Of a DNA stretch of 64,000 nt, positions 1 to 8,312 are shown in pieces. The DNA lies in contig NZ_JAACJR010000003.1 of NCBI RefSeq assembly GCF_009939225.1, forward strand, positions 372,001 to 436,000, written 5' to 3'. The translations under genes were made by a program, and so were the position numbers. Numbering within the stretch: the stretch's first letter is position 1; every line of letters begins with the position of its first letter. Source of the DNA: Sediminibacterium soli (GTDB taxonomy: Bacteria > Bacteroidota > Bacteroidia > Chitinophagales > Chitinophagaceae). Under the pieces are notes generated by a model. The model worked only from the letters and a program-made list of their open reading frames with translations. It was not told the DNA's origin and ran no database searches.

Positions 1-1656
1 ATCGCTGCTGAAATGCTTGAACTGTTCGATAAGCAGTTCGATCGAATGTTTTTCGTTGCCGGCATCCATATCTGCCGGTATGCCCTGTATCACGAAGCTG
101 TTGCTGCCAAAGGGTTCTACCTGGTAACCGATGGTCTGCAGATCGGGCAGCAGGTCGGTGAGCAGGGCTGCATCGGCATGGCCCAGTTCGAGGGTGGAGG
201 GGAACATCGTTTGCTGTGTGGCCATTTTTTTTCCATGCGCGGCAATACCAAAACGCTCGTATAAAATCCGTTCATGTGCAAACTGCTGGTGAACAAGCAG
301 GAAGCCATTGTTGGTGGATGCGATGATATAGGTAGTATGCAATTGCAGCAGGGGTTTTTCTGCCAGCACCTGTATGGCGGGTCCGCTGGCCACATGCGGC
401 TTCAGTAAAAGACTGCCGGCATCTGCAGCCGGTGATGCATCGGTTGTTCCTAACGGTGTTTCGCCCGCTGTATCGTAAAAACTTTTCCAGTGCTTCAGGT
501 CGCTTTTGTTATCGCGTTCGATAAAATGCGCCTGGTGTTTCTGTGTAAAAGCTTTGAACAGATCGGATGAAACGGCCGCGTCTTTTTTTTCGGTCGTGAA
601 GGGTTTGTTCACAGCATCCAGGTTCTGTATATCTGCATTCAGTGTAAAATCGAGCGAAGGCGATATACTGAACTGTGCCAGCGCATGTTTCACCGCGGCC
701 TGTGCAAATGCATATACGATCTTCTCGTCCTCGAACTTGATCTCCTGTTTGGTAGGGTGCACATTGATATCCACCTGTGATGGATCAAGATCGATATACA
801 GCACATAACTCGGAAAACTGTCTTTGGCGATCATGCTCTCAAACGCGCTGTTGACCGCGTGGTTCAGATAAGCGCTTTTGATAAAACGGTTATTGACAAA
901 GAAATACTGGTCGCCCCTTGTTTTGCGCGCAGTCTCGGGTTTGCCTGCAAAACCATGGATGTTCATGTAATCGGTTTCCTCTTTTACCTGCACCAGTTTG
1001 GCGTTGTAGGAGCTGCCCAGTACCTGTACGATCCTGCTCTTAAGACTTCCTGCTTCGAGGTGGAACATTTCCTGGCCGTTGGCGGTAAGCGAGAAAAAAA
1101 TGTTGGGGAAAGCCATGGCTACGCGGATGAACTCATCCACGATATGCCGCATTTCCGCCGCATTGCTTTTCAGGAAATTCCGCCTGGCGGGTACGCTGAA
1201 GAAAAGATTCTTCATGCTGATGCTGGTGCCCACAGGGCAGGCGCAGGGCTCCTGTTTCAGTACGCTGCTGTTCTCTATCTCTATATAAGTGCCTAATTCA
1301 TCCTCCGGTCTCCGGGTCTTCAGCTCCACCTGCGCAACCGCGGCAATGGAAGCCAGCGCTTCGCCGCGGAAGCCCATGGTCCTGATGCGGAAAAGATCGT
1401 CGATATGGCGGATCTTGCTGGTGGCATGCCGCTCAAAAGCCATGCGCGCATCGGTTTCGCTCATACCCCTGCCGTTATCGATCACCTGTATCAGCGCTTT
1501 GCCGGCATCGCTCACGATCAGTTTGATCTCGGTGGCGCCCGCATCGGCCGCATTTTCCAGCAGCTCTTTGACAGCGCTTGCCGGCCGCTGGATCACCTCG
1601 CCCGCCGCTATCTGGTTCGCAATATTATCCGGTAACAATTGTATGATATCCGCCAC
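1..1656 (-). CDS. mutL: DNA mismatch repair protein MutL (3' end beyond window)
   Basis: MutL is the ATP-dependent matchmaker that couples MutS mismatch recognition to strand removal. About 552 codons are visible; the C-terminus lies outside the window. The N-terminal GHKL ATPase motifs are clear: ELLENAADAGAT, DNGRGM and MGFRGEAL. I chose GTG at 1654-1656 because the protein begins VADIIQLLPDNIANQIAAGE exactly where MutL proteins begin, and no in-frame ATG lies upstream. In the C-terminal domain the usual endonuclease motif DQHAxxERxxYE reads HQQFAHERILYER, so the metal-binding Asp and His are both replaced. The gene is divergent from the M3 peptidase. The family assignment is secure; the loss of nicking activity is an inference. 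Confidence 0.95.
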   Translation of the reverse strand, partial: MADIIQLLPDNIANQIAAGEVIQRPASAVKELLENAADAGATEIKLIVSDAGKALIQVIDNGRGMSETDARMAFERHATSKIRHIDDLFRIRTMGFRGEALASIAAVAQVELKTRRPEDELGTYIEIENSSVLKQEPCACPVGTSISMKNLFFSVPARRNFLKSNAAEMRHIVDEFIRVAMAFPNIFFSLTANGQEMFHLEAGSLKSRIVQVLGSSYNAKLVQVKEETDYMNIHGFAGKPETARKTRGDQYFFVNNRFIKSAYLNHAVNSAFESMIAKDSFPSYVLYIDLDPSQVDINVHPTKQEIKFEDEKIVYAFAQAAVKHALAQFSISPSLDFTLNADIQNLDAVNKPFTTEKKDAAVSSDLFKAFTQKHQAHFIERDNKSDLKHWKSFYDTAGETPLGTTDASPAADAGSLLLKPHVASGPAIQVLAEKPLLQLHTTYIIASTNNGFLLVHQQFAHERILYERFGIAAHGKKMATQQTMFPSTLELGHADAALLTDLLPDLQTIGYQVEPFGSNSFVIQGIPADMDAGNEKHSIELLIEQFKHFSSD

Positions 1657-1735
1657 TGGCCCTCTCTTTTGATAAAGTTTGTAAAAATAGAACAGCTTTG
1701 GGAAAGTTTAGAATTTTCCTAAGCCCCGCCCTTCG

Positions 1736-1743
1736 TAAATTTG
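1736..1743 (+). promoter_or_regulatory. Bacteroidota -7 promoter element of the M3 peptidase gene
   Basis: The sequence TAAATTTG matches the Bacteroidota primary-sigma -7 consensus TAnnTTTG exactly and lies 20 bases before the ATG at 1764. Transcription would start near 1750, giving a leader of about 15 bases. No convincing -33 TTTG is present. Confidence 0.55.
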
Positions 1744-1763
1744 ACGATTAAAACATACGTGTA

Positions 1764-3482
1764 ATGACAGTAAGTGCGGATATCAAAAAACTGGAAAGAC
1801 ATTTTGTACCCGGGGATTTTACGATCAGCGACTGGGCTTCGCTGGAGCCTTTGTTCAGGAACCTTGCCGACAGACCCCTCCATTCGCGCGGCGACCTGGA
1901 GCAGTGGATGCGGGATATCAGTGAAGTGGAGGCCGTGGTAAGCGAAGATGCCTGCTGGCGCCAGATCAGGATGACCTGCGATACCACCGATAAATCGCTC
2001 GAAGATGCATTCACCTATTTCTGTATGGAGATCCAACCCAAACTCCAGCCCTATGCGGATATGCTTAACCGCAGGCTGATCGACAGTCCTTTCTCCAGAG
2101 AACTCGATGACCAGAAATACTATACTTACCTGCGTACGGTAAGAAAGAACATCGATCTTTTCCGGGAAGAAAATATTCCGCTGCAGGCAGAACTCAGCGT
2201 TATGCAGCAGCAGTACGGCGCCATCGCCGGCAAAATGACCGTAGAAGTGGGCGGGCAGGAATATACCCTGCAACAGGCGGGTAAATTCCTCGAGAGCCAC
2301 GACCGTAACCTGCGGGAAGAAGTATACCGGAAGATACAGGATAGGAGGCAGCAGGACAAACAGGCCATGCACGATCTGTATTCGCAGCTGGTACAGAAAC
2401 GGGACCAGGTGGCGAAGAATGCGGGGTTTGCGAATTACCGCGACTATAAATTTGTGGAACTCGGCCGTTTCGATTATACGAAAGAGGATTGTTTCCAGTT
2501 CCACGAAGCCGTAAAACTGCATGTGCTGCCGCTGATCGAAAAGATCTACGAAAAGAAAAAACAGAAACTGGGTCTCGATACACTGCGCCCCTGGGATACC
2601 GAAGCGGAACCCGAAGGCACCGAGCCCTTAAAACCGTTTGCCACAGGAAACGAACTGTATGAAAAATCGGTGAAATGCTTCGAACAGCTCAATCCCTTCT
2701 TTGCAGACTGCCTGCGGAAGATGAAAGAGATGAATCATTTCGATCTCGAAAGCCGTAAGGGTAAGGCACCCGGCGGTTACAACTGCCCCCTTACCGAAAG
2801 CGGTGCGCCGTTTATTTTTATGAATGCGGCCGGACAAATGAGCGATGTAACCACCATGGTTCACGAGGGAGGTCATGCCGTTCATTCTTTTCTTGCGCAC
2901 CAGCTTGAGCTGAGTGCTTTTAAAGAATACCCGATGGAGATCGCAGAAGTGGCAAGTATGGCGATGGAATTGTTCAGCATGTATCACTGGGAAGCGTTTT
3001 TTGGTGATGCGGCGGAACTGAAACGGGCAAAAGAACACCAGCTGGAAAGAACCATCACCATTTTTCCCTGGATCGCCATCATCGATAAATTCCAGCACTG
3101 GGTATATGAGAACCCGCAGCATACCGTGGAAGAAAGAACGGAGAAATGGATGTCGATCCTTAACGAGTTCTCGACAAAAAGCATCGATTTCACAGGCCTT
3201 GACGAATACCGCAGGATCAGCTGGCAGCGCCAGCTGCATTTATTCGAAGTGCCGTTTTATTATATCGAATACGGTATCGCCCAATTAGGCGCCATCGGTC
3301 TCTGGATGCAATACCGGCAGCATCCGAAACAGGCGCTTGACAATTATATTGCGGCGCTTAGTCTCGGCGGAACAAAAACGCTTCCCGAACTGTACAAGGC
3401 CGCAGGATTGAAATTCGACCTTTCACCCGACCATATCAAAACACTGATGGCGTTTACGGCGAAGGAGATGGAGGCGCTGTAG
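1764..3482 (+). CDS. M3 family oligoendopeptidase
   Basis: This is a cytoplasmic zinc metallopeptidase of 572 residues that cleaves short peptides, related to oligoendopeptidase F (M3B). The zinc motif HEGGH lies near residues 367-371 in the context MVHEGGHAVHSF, and the third ligand is the glutamate of the MEIAEVASMAMELF segment near residue 395. There is no signal peptide or membrane segment, and the length is normal for the family. The ATG start follows a good -7 promoter element. The gene is a single transcription unit, divergent from mutL and convergent with the PSP1 gene; a bidirectional hairpin terminator and an inverted word array separate the convergent ends. Confidence 0.93.
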   Translation: MTVSADIKKLERHFVPGDFTISDWASLEPLFRNLADRPLHSRGDLEQWMRDISEVEAVVSEDACWRQIRMTCDTTDKSLEDAFTYFCMEIQPKLQPYADMLNRRLIDSPFSRELDDQKYYTYLRTVRKNIDLFREENIPLQAELSVMQQQYGAIAGKMTVEVGGQEYTLQQAGKFLESHDRNLREEVYRKIQDRRQQDKQAMHDLYSQLVQKRDQVAKNAGFANYRDYKFVELGRFDYTKEDCFQFHEAVKLHVLPLIEKIYEKKKQKLGLDTLRPWDTEAEPEGTEPLKPFATGNELYEKSVKCFEQLNPFFADCLRKMKEMNHFDLESRKGKAPGGYNCPLTESGAPFIFMNAAGQMSDVTTMVHEGGHAVHSFLAHQLELSAFKEYPMEIAEVASMAMELFSMYHWEAFFGDAAELKRAKEHQLERTITIFPWIAIIDKFQHWVYENPQHTVEERTEKWMSILNEFSTKSIDFTGLDEYRRISWQRQLHLFEVPFYYIEYGIAQLGAIGLWMQYRQHPKQALDNYIAALSLGGTKTLPELYKAAGLKFDLSPDHIKTLMAFTAKEMEAL

Positions 3483-3486
3483 GGGG

Positions 3487-3659
3487 GCGGATTAGCGGAT
3501 TATGGATTAGTGGATTGGCGGATTATCCGCCTATGTTGGTCGCCTGACCAACATCCGATGATCTAAAATAAAAGCAGCCTGATTATAACCCGGCTGCTTA
3601 CTTCTATGTATCGGAAAAAATAATCCACAAATCCGCAATCCGTTAATCCATATCCCGCG
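3487..3659. repeat. Inverted word array A1 (GGATTA family)
   Basis: Positions 3487-3526 hold five tandem degenerate copies of the word GCGGATTA or TGGATTA. Positions 3621-3659 hold about five copies of the same word in the opposite orientation. Between the arms lie a perfect 9-bp inverted repeat (3533-3541 with 3546-3554, loop GCCT) and a terminator hairpin. The array occupies the whole gap between two convergent genes. The same word family recurs at 27.3 kb. Confidence 0.8.
3572..3599. terminator. Bidirectional terminator between M3 peptidase and PSP1 genes
   Basis: AAGCAGCC (3572-3579) pairs perfectly with GGCTGCTT (3592-3599) around a 12-base loop in the gap between convergent genes. An A-rich stretch precedes it on the plus strand, so a U-rich tail follows on the minus strand; both genes could use it. 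Confidence 0.6.
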
Positions 3660-3668
3660 AATTCACCA

Positions 3669-5111
3669 TCATTCTTCTTTCGGAGGATTGTTTTGCGGAG
3701 GCCTTTGCCCCTGCGGCCTGTTACCCTGTGGCGGACGGTTGCCCTGTGGTCTGTTGCCGCCTGGTTGCTGTGGCCTCTGTCCGCCGTCGCCCTGCTGTGG
3801 CGGGCGCTGTCCGCCTGGCTGCTGCGGTCTTTGCCCCTGTGGCCTGTTACCCTGTGGAGGTCTTTGTCCCTGTGGTCTGTTGCCACCTGGTTGCTGTGGG
3901 CGTTGCTGCCCGCCCTGCTGGGGTCTTCCATCGGGTTTATTGCTGCCGGGCTGTCCGCCTCTGGCCTGTTGCGGGTTCCTTTTTTCGTTGCGTTGCTGAT
4001 CCCTTCTCCGCTTGTCGTTACGCTCCAGCGAACGCAGGCTGATCTGTCCTACCAGGTCCACAAAACCGGTACTTTCTTCCTTGGCCTTGCCGCTGGCAAT
4101 TTCCACGGGCTGCAGTTCCTCGGCTTTCTGACCCTGCTGGTTCATGCGCTTGATCTCTTTCACCCGTTGTATAGACAGCGGGAAATGCTTGCTGTTATTA
4201 GGCAGCACATACCACATCAGGTTCTTGAAAATATCTTTTTTGATCAGCTGCGCGGTGCCGCTCAGTGTATCAAGTGTTTCGGCATAATCGGGAAAATGCT
4301 GCAATGCATCGAGGTAGGTATCGAGTTCGTAATTCAGGCAGCATTTCAAACGGCCGCACTGGCCGCTGAGTTTGGTCTGGTTGATCGAAAGATTCTGGTA
4401 ACGTGCGGCGGTGGTGTTAACGCTTTTGAAATCGTTCAGCCAGGTGCTGCAGCATAACTCGCGTCCGCAGCTGCCGATGCCGCCCACTTTTGCGGCTTCC
4501 TGGCGGATACCGATCTGGCGCATCTCCACTTTCACCTTAAAATCGCCTGCATATACCTTGATCAGCTCGCGAAAATCAACGCGGTCGTCGGCGGTGTAAA
4601 AGAAAGTGCCTTTTTTACCGTCGGCCTGTATCTCCACCTCGCTCAGTTTGAGCGGAACATTCAATTGTCGGGCAATGGCACGGCCGCGCGACAGTACCTC
4701 TTTCTCCCTTCCCTTGCTGATCCGGAAGCTTTCGATATCGCGGTCCGAACTGCGGCGCAGCACTTTTTTCATTTCAGCGCTGAACTCATCCACACCTTTT
4801 TTCTTCAGCTGCAAACGCACCAGTTCACCCGTAAGACTGATCTCGCCCACGTCGAAACCGCTTACGCCTTCCACGGTGATATATTCGCCTTTTTCAAAAT
4901 ATTGAAGGGTGCTGTTGCGGAAGAATTCCTTGCGGCTGCCGTTTTTGAACGTCACTTCCACCACTTTGCAACTGCTCTCGGGGTCGCTGAACGGAAGGTT
5001 CAGCAGCCAGTCGTGCACGTTCATCCGGTTACAGCTGCCCGTGCTGCAACCGCCGTTGCTTTTGCAACCGCCCGGTTTACCGTTAGATGTACCACAAGAT
5101 CCGCAGCCCAT
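3669..5111 (-). CDS. PSP1 domain protein, RicT/YaaT-like, with Pro/Gln/Gly-rich tail
   Basis: The PSP1 domain occurs in RicT (YaaT), a subunit of the RicAFT complex that affects RNase Y and mRNA maturation in Firmicutes; the role in Bacteroidota is not established. The protein has 480 residues. Residues 1-30 form a Cys/Gly-rich start (MGCGSCGTSNGK). The central region carries the RicT cysteine pattern CGRELCC followed about 35 residues later by CGRLKCCLNYE, a likely iron-sulfur or metal site. Residues from about 370 to the end are low-complexity, built from words such as NRPQGQRPP and QQPGG. The next gene upstream on the same strand is holB, across a 300-base gap. Family assignment is firm; function is inferred. 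Confidence 0.88.
   Translation of the reverse strand: MGCGSCGTSNGKPGGCKSNGGCSTGSCNRMNVHDWLLNLPFSDPESSCKVVEVTFKNGSRKEFFRNSTLQYFEKGEYITVEGVSGFDVGEISLTGELVRLQLKKKGVDEFSAEMKKVLRRSSDRDIESFRISKGREKEVLSRGRAIARQLNVPLKLSEVEIQADGKKGTFFYTADDRVDFRELIKVYAGDFKVKVEMRQIGIRQEAAKVGGIGSCGRELCCSTWLNDFKSVNTTAARYQNLSINQTKLSGQCGRLKCCLNYELDTYLDALQHFPDYAETLDTLSGTAQLIKKDIFKNLMWYVLPNNSKHFPLSIQRVKEIKRMNQQGQKAEELQPVEIASGKAKEESTGFVDLVGQISLRSLERNDKRRRDQQRNEKRNPQQARGGQPGSNKPDGRPQQGGQQRPQQPGGNRPQGQRPPQGNRPQGQRPQQPGGQRPPQQGDGGQRPQQPGGNRPQGNRPPQGNRPQGQRPPQNNPPKEE
3690..4005 (-). repeat. Coding repeat: Pro/Gln/Gly/Arg-rich tail of the PSP1 protein
   Basis: About 100 codons consist of reiterated units such as NRPQGQRPPQG and QRPQQPGG. 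At the DNA level this gives imperfect tandem repeats of roughly 24-36 bases. The reading frame is kept open throughout, so the tail is expressed. Copy number may vary between strains by slippage. Confidence 0.8.
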
Positions 5112-5419
5112 AACTGGTTTTTTAAGTCAAAAATCAAAAATCGAAAGTCAGAAGTCAAACGCCGGGGAATACCTATAAAGTATCCTTTTGCATGTTTAAT
5201 GTTGACTTTTGAATTCCTGGGAACGGGCTGCAGTATGCCTATGATGCTTCGTTGTGTCACTCAGTTCAGCGTTCGGTACGCTGCTGAGCTGGATAGTAAA
5301 TAATTGATAATCAGCATCTTGCCTTCAAAATATATTGAGAAGCAGTAAACAGTACTTATAAGCCTCCCGCTCTCCGGGGTCCCCGTTCATTCACACGATC
5401 CTGCCCACGGGCGGGATCC
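5112..5419. other. Intergenic region between PSP1 and holB genes
   Basis: No convincing gene is present. Positions 5124-5160 carry a run of short words (AAGTCAAAAATC type), with a partial inverse match GTTGACTTTTGA near 5201. An inverted repeat with a 10-bp stem (one G-U pair, loop AC) at 5397-5418 lies directly after the holB stop codon and may end its transcript, although no T-rich tail follows. Confidence 0.5.
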
Positions 5420-6613
5420 TCAATCCATCAAAATTAGGGTTTTGTTCTGAATGATATGGTAGAGTTTAATGGTCAGTGCCTGGAACAGCATCTTGGCATT
5501 GGCATTACGCTCTATATAGTAGGCGGCCCGGTCAAGTTCGGCTATAACCGACTGCTGCTGGCTTACCGATGCGATCTTGTTCAGCCGCCCGGCAAAATCC
5601 TTTTCATTATCCGCTACCACCACATTATCGGCGCCGAGCACTTTTATGCGTATGCTCTGCTCCAGCAGGTGGTTAAAATACCGCAGAAACTGTTTCTGCT
5701 TTTCACGGCCCAGCTTACTGGCTTCTTCAACAAATTTTACCTGCGCCACCGGTCCGCCTTTTAAAGTGGCGTTAAGCCATTCACGCAAAAGACTTTGCCA
5801 GTCTTCGTCGGCATGCTGCAGCAACTGCAGCGCCTCGCGGTAATTGCCTTCGCTGATGGCGGCTATCTGTCTGGCGGTCTCGGGTTGGGCACGGGCTCTT
5901 TCAACCAGTGCCTGTTCCACATCACGGTCTTCGGGCATCGGTACTTTTACCAGCTGGCAGCGGCTCAGGATGGTGGCAAGAATCTGTTCTTCGTTTTCGG
6001 CAACCAGCAGGAACAGGGTATTCGGCGGCGGCTCTTCTATCAGCTTTAATAATTTATTGCCTTCCTTACCCAGGTATTCGGGCATCCATAGCAGCAGCAC
6101 CTTGTATTCGCTCTCAAAACTCTTCAGGTTCAGTTTGCGGATGATATCATTGCACTCGTCTGCGGTAATATTACCCTGTTTGTTCTCCGCGCCGATAAAC
6201 TGCAGCCAGTCGTACACATTGCCGTAAGGATACAGCTGTATGAACTCGCGCCACTCGCCGATATAATCGGCACTGACGGGTTTGTCGCCGCTTTTTTTCG
6301 GGATAACGGGATAGGAAAAATGCAGATCGGGGTGTATCAGCTGTCTTGCCCTTTCAAATGCCGGCTGCGAGGCAATGCCGTCGGGATGCAGGAAAGCAGG
6401 TGCCAGCGCCGTCATCCCGCCAAACAGGTCTTCCACTGCGGGCGATGGCTGTGGCAGGCTTACCACATACTGGGCAAATGCCATGGCCAGCGGTAGTGCC
6501 CCGCTGCCCTCTTTACCCAGGAACAGCAATGCATGGCTCAGGCGGTTCTGTTCCACCATCTCGGCCAGGTGCTTTTTTACTTCCTGCTGTCCTATCACAT
6601 CGCTGAATAACAT
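5420..6613 (-). CDS. holB: DNA polymerase III clamp-loader subunit delta-prime family protein
   Basis: This is a clamp-loader ATPase-fold subunit that helps load the sliding clamp during replication. I chose the ATG at 6611-6613 (MLFSDVIGQQEVKKHLAEMV), which matches the usual delta-prime start. An in-frame extension to 6679 would run into the terminator of the gpx gene upstream. The product has about 397 residues. The Walker A-like segment reads FLGKEGSGALPLA and lacks the canonical GKT/S lysine, as is common in delta-prime. The segment KLLKLIEEPPPNTLFLLVAE and the sensor-like LSRCQLVKVP are typical of the family. The last 150 residues are a helical collar-like domain. Confidence 0.88.
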   Translation of the reverse strand: MLFSDVIGQQEVKKHLAEMVEQNRLSHALLFLGKEGSGALPLAMAFAQYVVSLPQPSPAVEDLFGGMTALAPAFLHPDGIASQPAFERARQLIHPDLHFSYPVIPKKSGDKPVSADYIGEWREFIQLYPYGNVYDWLQFIGAENKQGNITADECNDIIRKLNLKSFESEYKVLLLWMPEYLGKEGNKLLKLIEEPPPNTLFLLVAENEEQILATILSRCQLVKVPMPEDRDVEQALVERARAQPETARQIAAISEGNYREALQLLQHADEDWQSLLREWLNATLKGGPVAQVKFVEEASKLGREKQKQFLRYFNHLLEQSIRIKVLGADNVVVADNEKDFAGRLNKIASVSQQQSVIAELDRAAYYIERNANAKMLFQALTIKLYHIIQNKTLILMD

Positions 6614-6684
6614 CGCGTCAAAAATAACGGATTCTGCCTCCTCCGTGCGGAAAATAAACCGCACCGCGGTACCTGTCAAAATAA

Positions 6685-6716
6685 AAACACCGGATAAAAT
6701 TGCTTATCCGGTGTTT
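6685..6716 (-). terminator. Intrinsic terminator of the glutathione peroxidase gene
   Basis: AAACACCGGATAA (6685-6697) and TTATCCGGTGTTT (6704-6716) form a perfect 13-bp stem with a 6-base loop. On the minus strand it is followed by TTTATTTTG. It sits 20 bases after the gpx stop codon and argues against starting holB at 6679. Confidence 0.85.
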
Positions 6717-6736
6717 CTGTTCGTTATGCGGGATTT

Positions 6737-7270
6737 CTATCGCAGGTATTTTAAAATATCCTCGCTATCCGGTTTTACATTACTGGGGAAATAGGCGATC
6801 ATCTTTCCGTTTTCATCCAGCAGGAACTTGTTGAAATTCCAGGAAATGGTTGCATCCAGTACGCCGTTCTCGGATTTGCTGGTAAGCCATTTGTAGATGG
6901 GTGCGGTATCGTCTCCTTTTACGCTCACCTTGCTGGCCAGCGGAAACTTAACACCGTACCGTGCTTTGCAGAACTCCTGTATATCGGCATCGGTGCCTGG
7001 TTCCTGCTCTTTGAAATTGTTGGCAGGGAAACCAACGATCACCAGTTTGTCTTTGTACTCATCTGAAATTTTTTGCAATGCTTCGTATTGCGGAGTGAAG
7101 CCGCATTTGGATGCGGTGTTTACAACCAGTATCTTCTTGCCTTTGAACTTGGCAAAATCGATCGTTCCGCCTTCAATGGATTTTACTTTGAACTGGTGTA
7201 TGCTTGGATCGCCTTTCAGGGTAAATGCACTTAACAGGGCCACCGTCAGGACTGTCAACAGGTATTTCAT
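6737..7270 (-). CDS. Glutathione peroxidase family protein, secreted
   Basis: This is a thiol peroxidase that reduces hydroperoxides, in bacteria usually recycled by thioredoxin. The protein has 177 residues. Residues 1-19 form a signal peptide (MKYLLTVLTVALLSAFTLKG), so it likely acts in the periplasm. The peroxidatic Cys56 lies in NTASKCGFTPQ, at the selenocysteine position of animal enzymes. The second motif reads FPANNFKEQEPG, with Asn where FPCNQF enzymes have the catalytic Gln. The Trp motif ISWNFNKFL is conserved. The gene is monocistronic, with TATCTTTA at 7290-7297 as a possible -7 element and a strong terminator behind it. Confidence 0.93.
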   Translation of the reverse strand: MKYLLTVLTVALLSAFTLKGDPSIHQFKVKSIEGGTIDFAKFKGKKILVVNTASKCGFTPQYEALQKISDEYKDKLVIVGFPANNFKEQEPGTDADIQEFCKARYGVKFPLASKVSVKGDDTAPIYKWLTSKSENGVLDATISWNFNKFLLDENGKMIAYFPSNVKPDSEDILKYLR

Positions 7271-7386
7271 GGGTTGTCGTTTAGGACATTAAAGATAAAC
7301 AAGAGTTGCGAACCGGATTTGTATTACCTGAACTTATCGGTGAACGGATGAAGGACTGCCCGGGTCGGCGGATGGGTATATAGGCG

Positions 7387-8082
7387 TCAGTTTGTATAGG
7401 CTGCGGTGGCAATGCTGAGTATGGCGCCCGCCCGCAGGATCGCCGAGCCGCAGGCCTCCAGCGTGGCGCCGGTGGTTACCACATCGTCGATCAGGAGTAT
7501 GTGTTTATTTGCCAGGACAGCGGCGTTCGTTACGTCAAACACATCCTGCATATTCTGCCAGCGGCCGATACGGTTCCGGTGGGTCTGTGTTTCGGTGAAC
7601 CGGTTACGGGTCACAGCATCGGTTACCACTTTTTTATGCCATACCCCGGCAATGGCATGGGCAATAACCGCCGACTGGTTGTACCCCCTCCGGTATTCTT
7701 TCTGTTCGTTCAGCGGCAGGGGAATCAGCATATCAACCCCGGCAAAACGCGATGTGTTCCGCAAGGCATGCCCCATCATCCTGCCAAGATAGGTGCCGGC
7801 ATCCCGGTTGCCGCGGTATTTCAGCTGCACCAGTATATGCTGCAGCAGCGAGTGCTTGGTAAAATAATACAGGGATGCGGCTGCCGCTACCCGGCACCTG
7901 CCATAGAATATCCTTTCAACCGGGTTGTCCGCGATGCCAAAAAATCCTGTAGCCGGCAGCTGCTGTCTGCATTTTGCACAGAGCAACTGATCCTGGAGAA
8001 CACGATCTGTTCCGCATCCCTCACAGTTATGCGGATAAAACAAATGCAGCAGATCCGATAAACCCCTTCCCGTTAAATGCAT
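7387..8082 (-). CDS. comF: ComF family phosphoribosyltransferase-like protein
   Basis: ComF proteins are needed for DNA uptake and processing in natural transformation, though their biochemical role is unclear. The protein has 231 residues. It starts with a zinc ribbon near residues 19-39 (CEGCGTDRVLQDQLLCAKC) and ends with the phosphoribosyltransferase motif HILLIDDVVTTGATLEACG near residues 193-211. Length and architecture are normal. A word array separates it from radA upstream on the same strand. comEC, another transformation gene, lies 21 kb away. Confidence 0.92.
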   Translation of the reverse strand: MHLTGRGLSDLLHLFYPHNCEGCGTDRVLQDQLLCAKCRQQLPATGFFGIADNPVERIFYGRCRVAAAASLYYFTKHSLLQHILVQLKYRGNRDAGTYLGRMMGHALRNTSRFAGVDMLIPLPLNEQKEYRRGYNQSAVIAHAIAGVWHKKVVTDAVTRNRFTETQTHRNRIGRWQNMQDVFDVTNAAVLANKHILLIDDVVTTGATLEACGSAILRAGAILSIATAAYTN

Positions 8083-8137
8083 CCTGCAAATTGCGAAAAC
8101 CTGTGGGTAGAGGGTAGGGTATTTGTACGGGTGAATT

Positions 8138-8310
8138 GTATCGTGAGTTGAGGTGAGCTATCGTGAATCGACGTGAGTTACTGGGGAGGTGAAAACCGTC
8201 CAGGAATTCCTTTGACCCAACGTGCCTAACTACCAACGATATTCTATATTCCCCCTCACGCCAACTCACATCGATTCACGATAACTTACGTTGCCTCAGG
8301 CCAACTCGTT
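8138..8310. repeat. Inverted word array B1 (CGTGAGTT/TATCGTGA family)
   Basis: The left arm spans 8138-8186 and the right arm 8251-8310, both made of degenerate words such as TATCGTGA, CGTGAGTT and AATCGA. The best-matching pair is 8159-8179 with 8263-8283, complementary at 20 of 21 positions. The array fills the gap between comF and radA, which are in tandem on the minus strand. Related words recur at 34.1-34.2 kb. Confidence 0.8.
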
Positions 8311-8312
8311 AC

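Noticed and set aside
3690-4005. Non-coding minisatellite
   Set aside because: The repeats keep one open frame continuous with the conserved PSP1 domain, so they are coding.
5201-5300. Small RNA or gene in the gap between PSP1 and holB genes
   Set aside because: Only an imperfect pairing (CTCAG/CAGC with GCTGCTGAG) is seen; no promoter or terminator frames it.
6614-6679. N-terminal extension of holB
   Set aside because: The extra codons reach almost to the gpx terminator and precede the conserved MLFSDVIGQ start.
8027-8269. Small open frame of 80 codons between comF and radA
   Set aside because: It overlaps the comF start and the inverted word array and shows no conserved feature.
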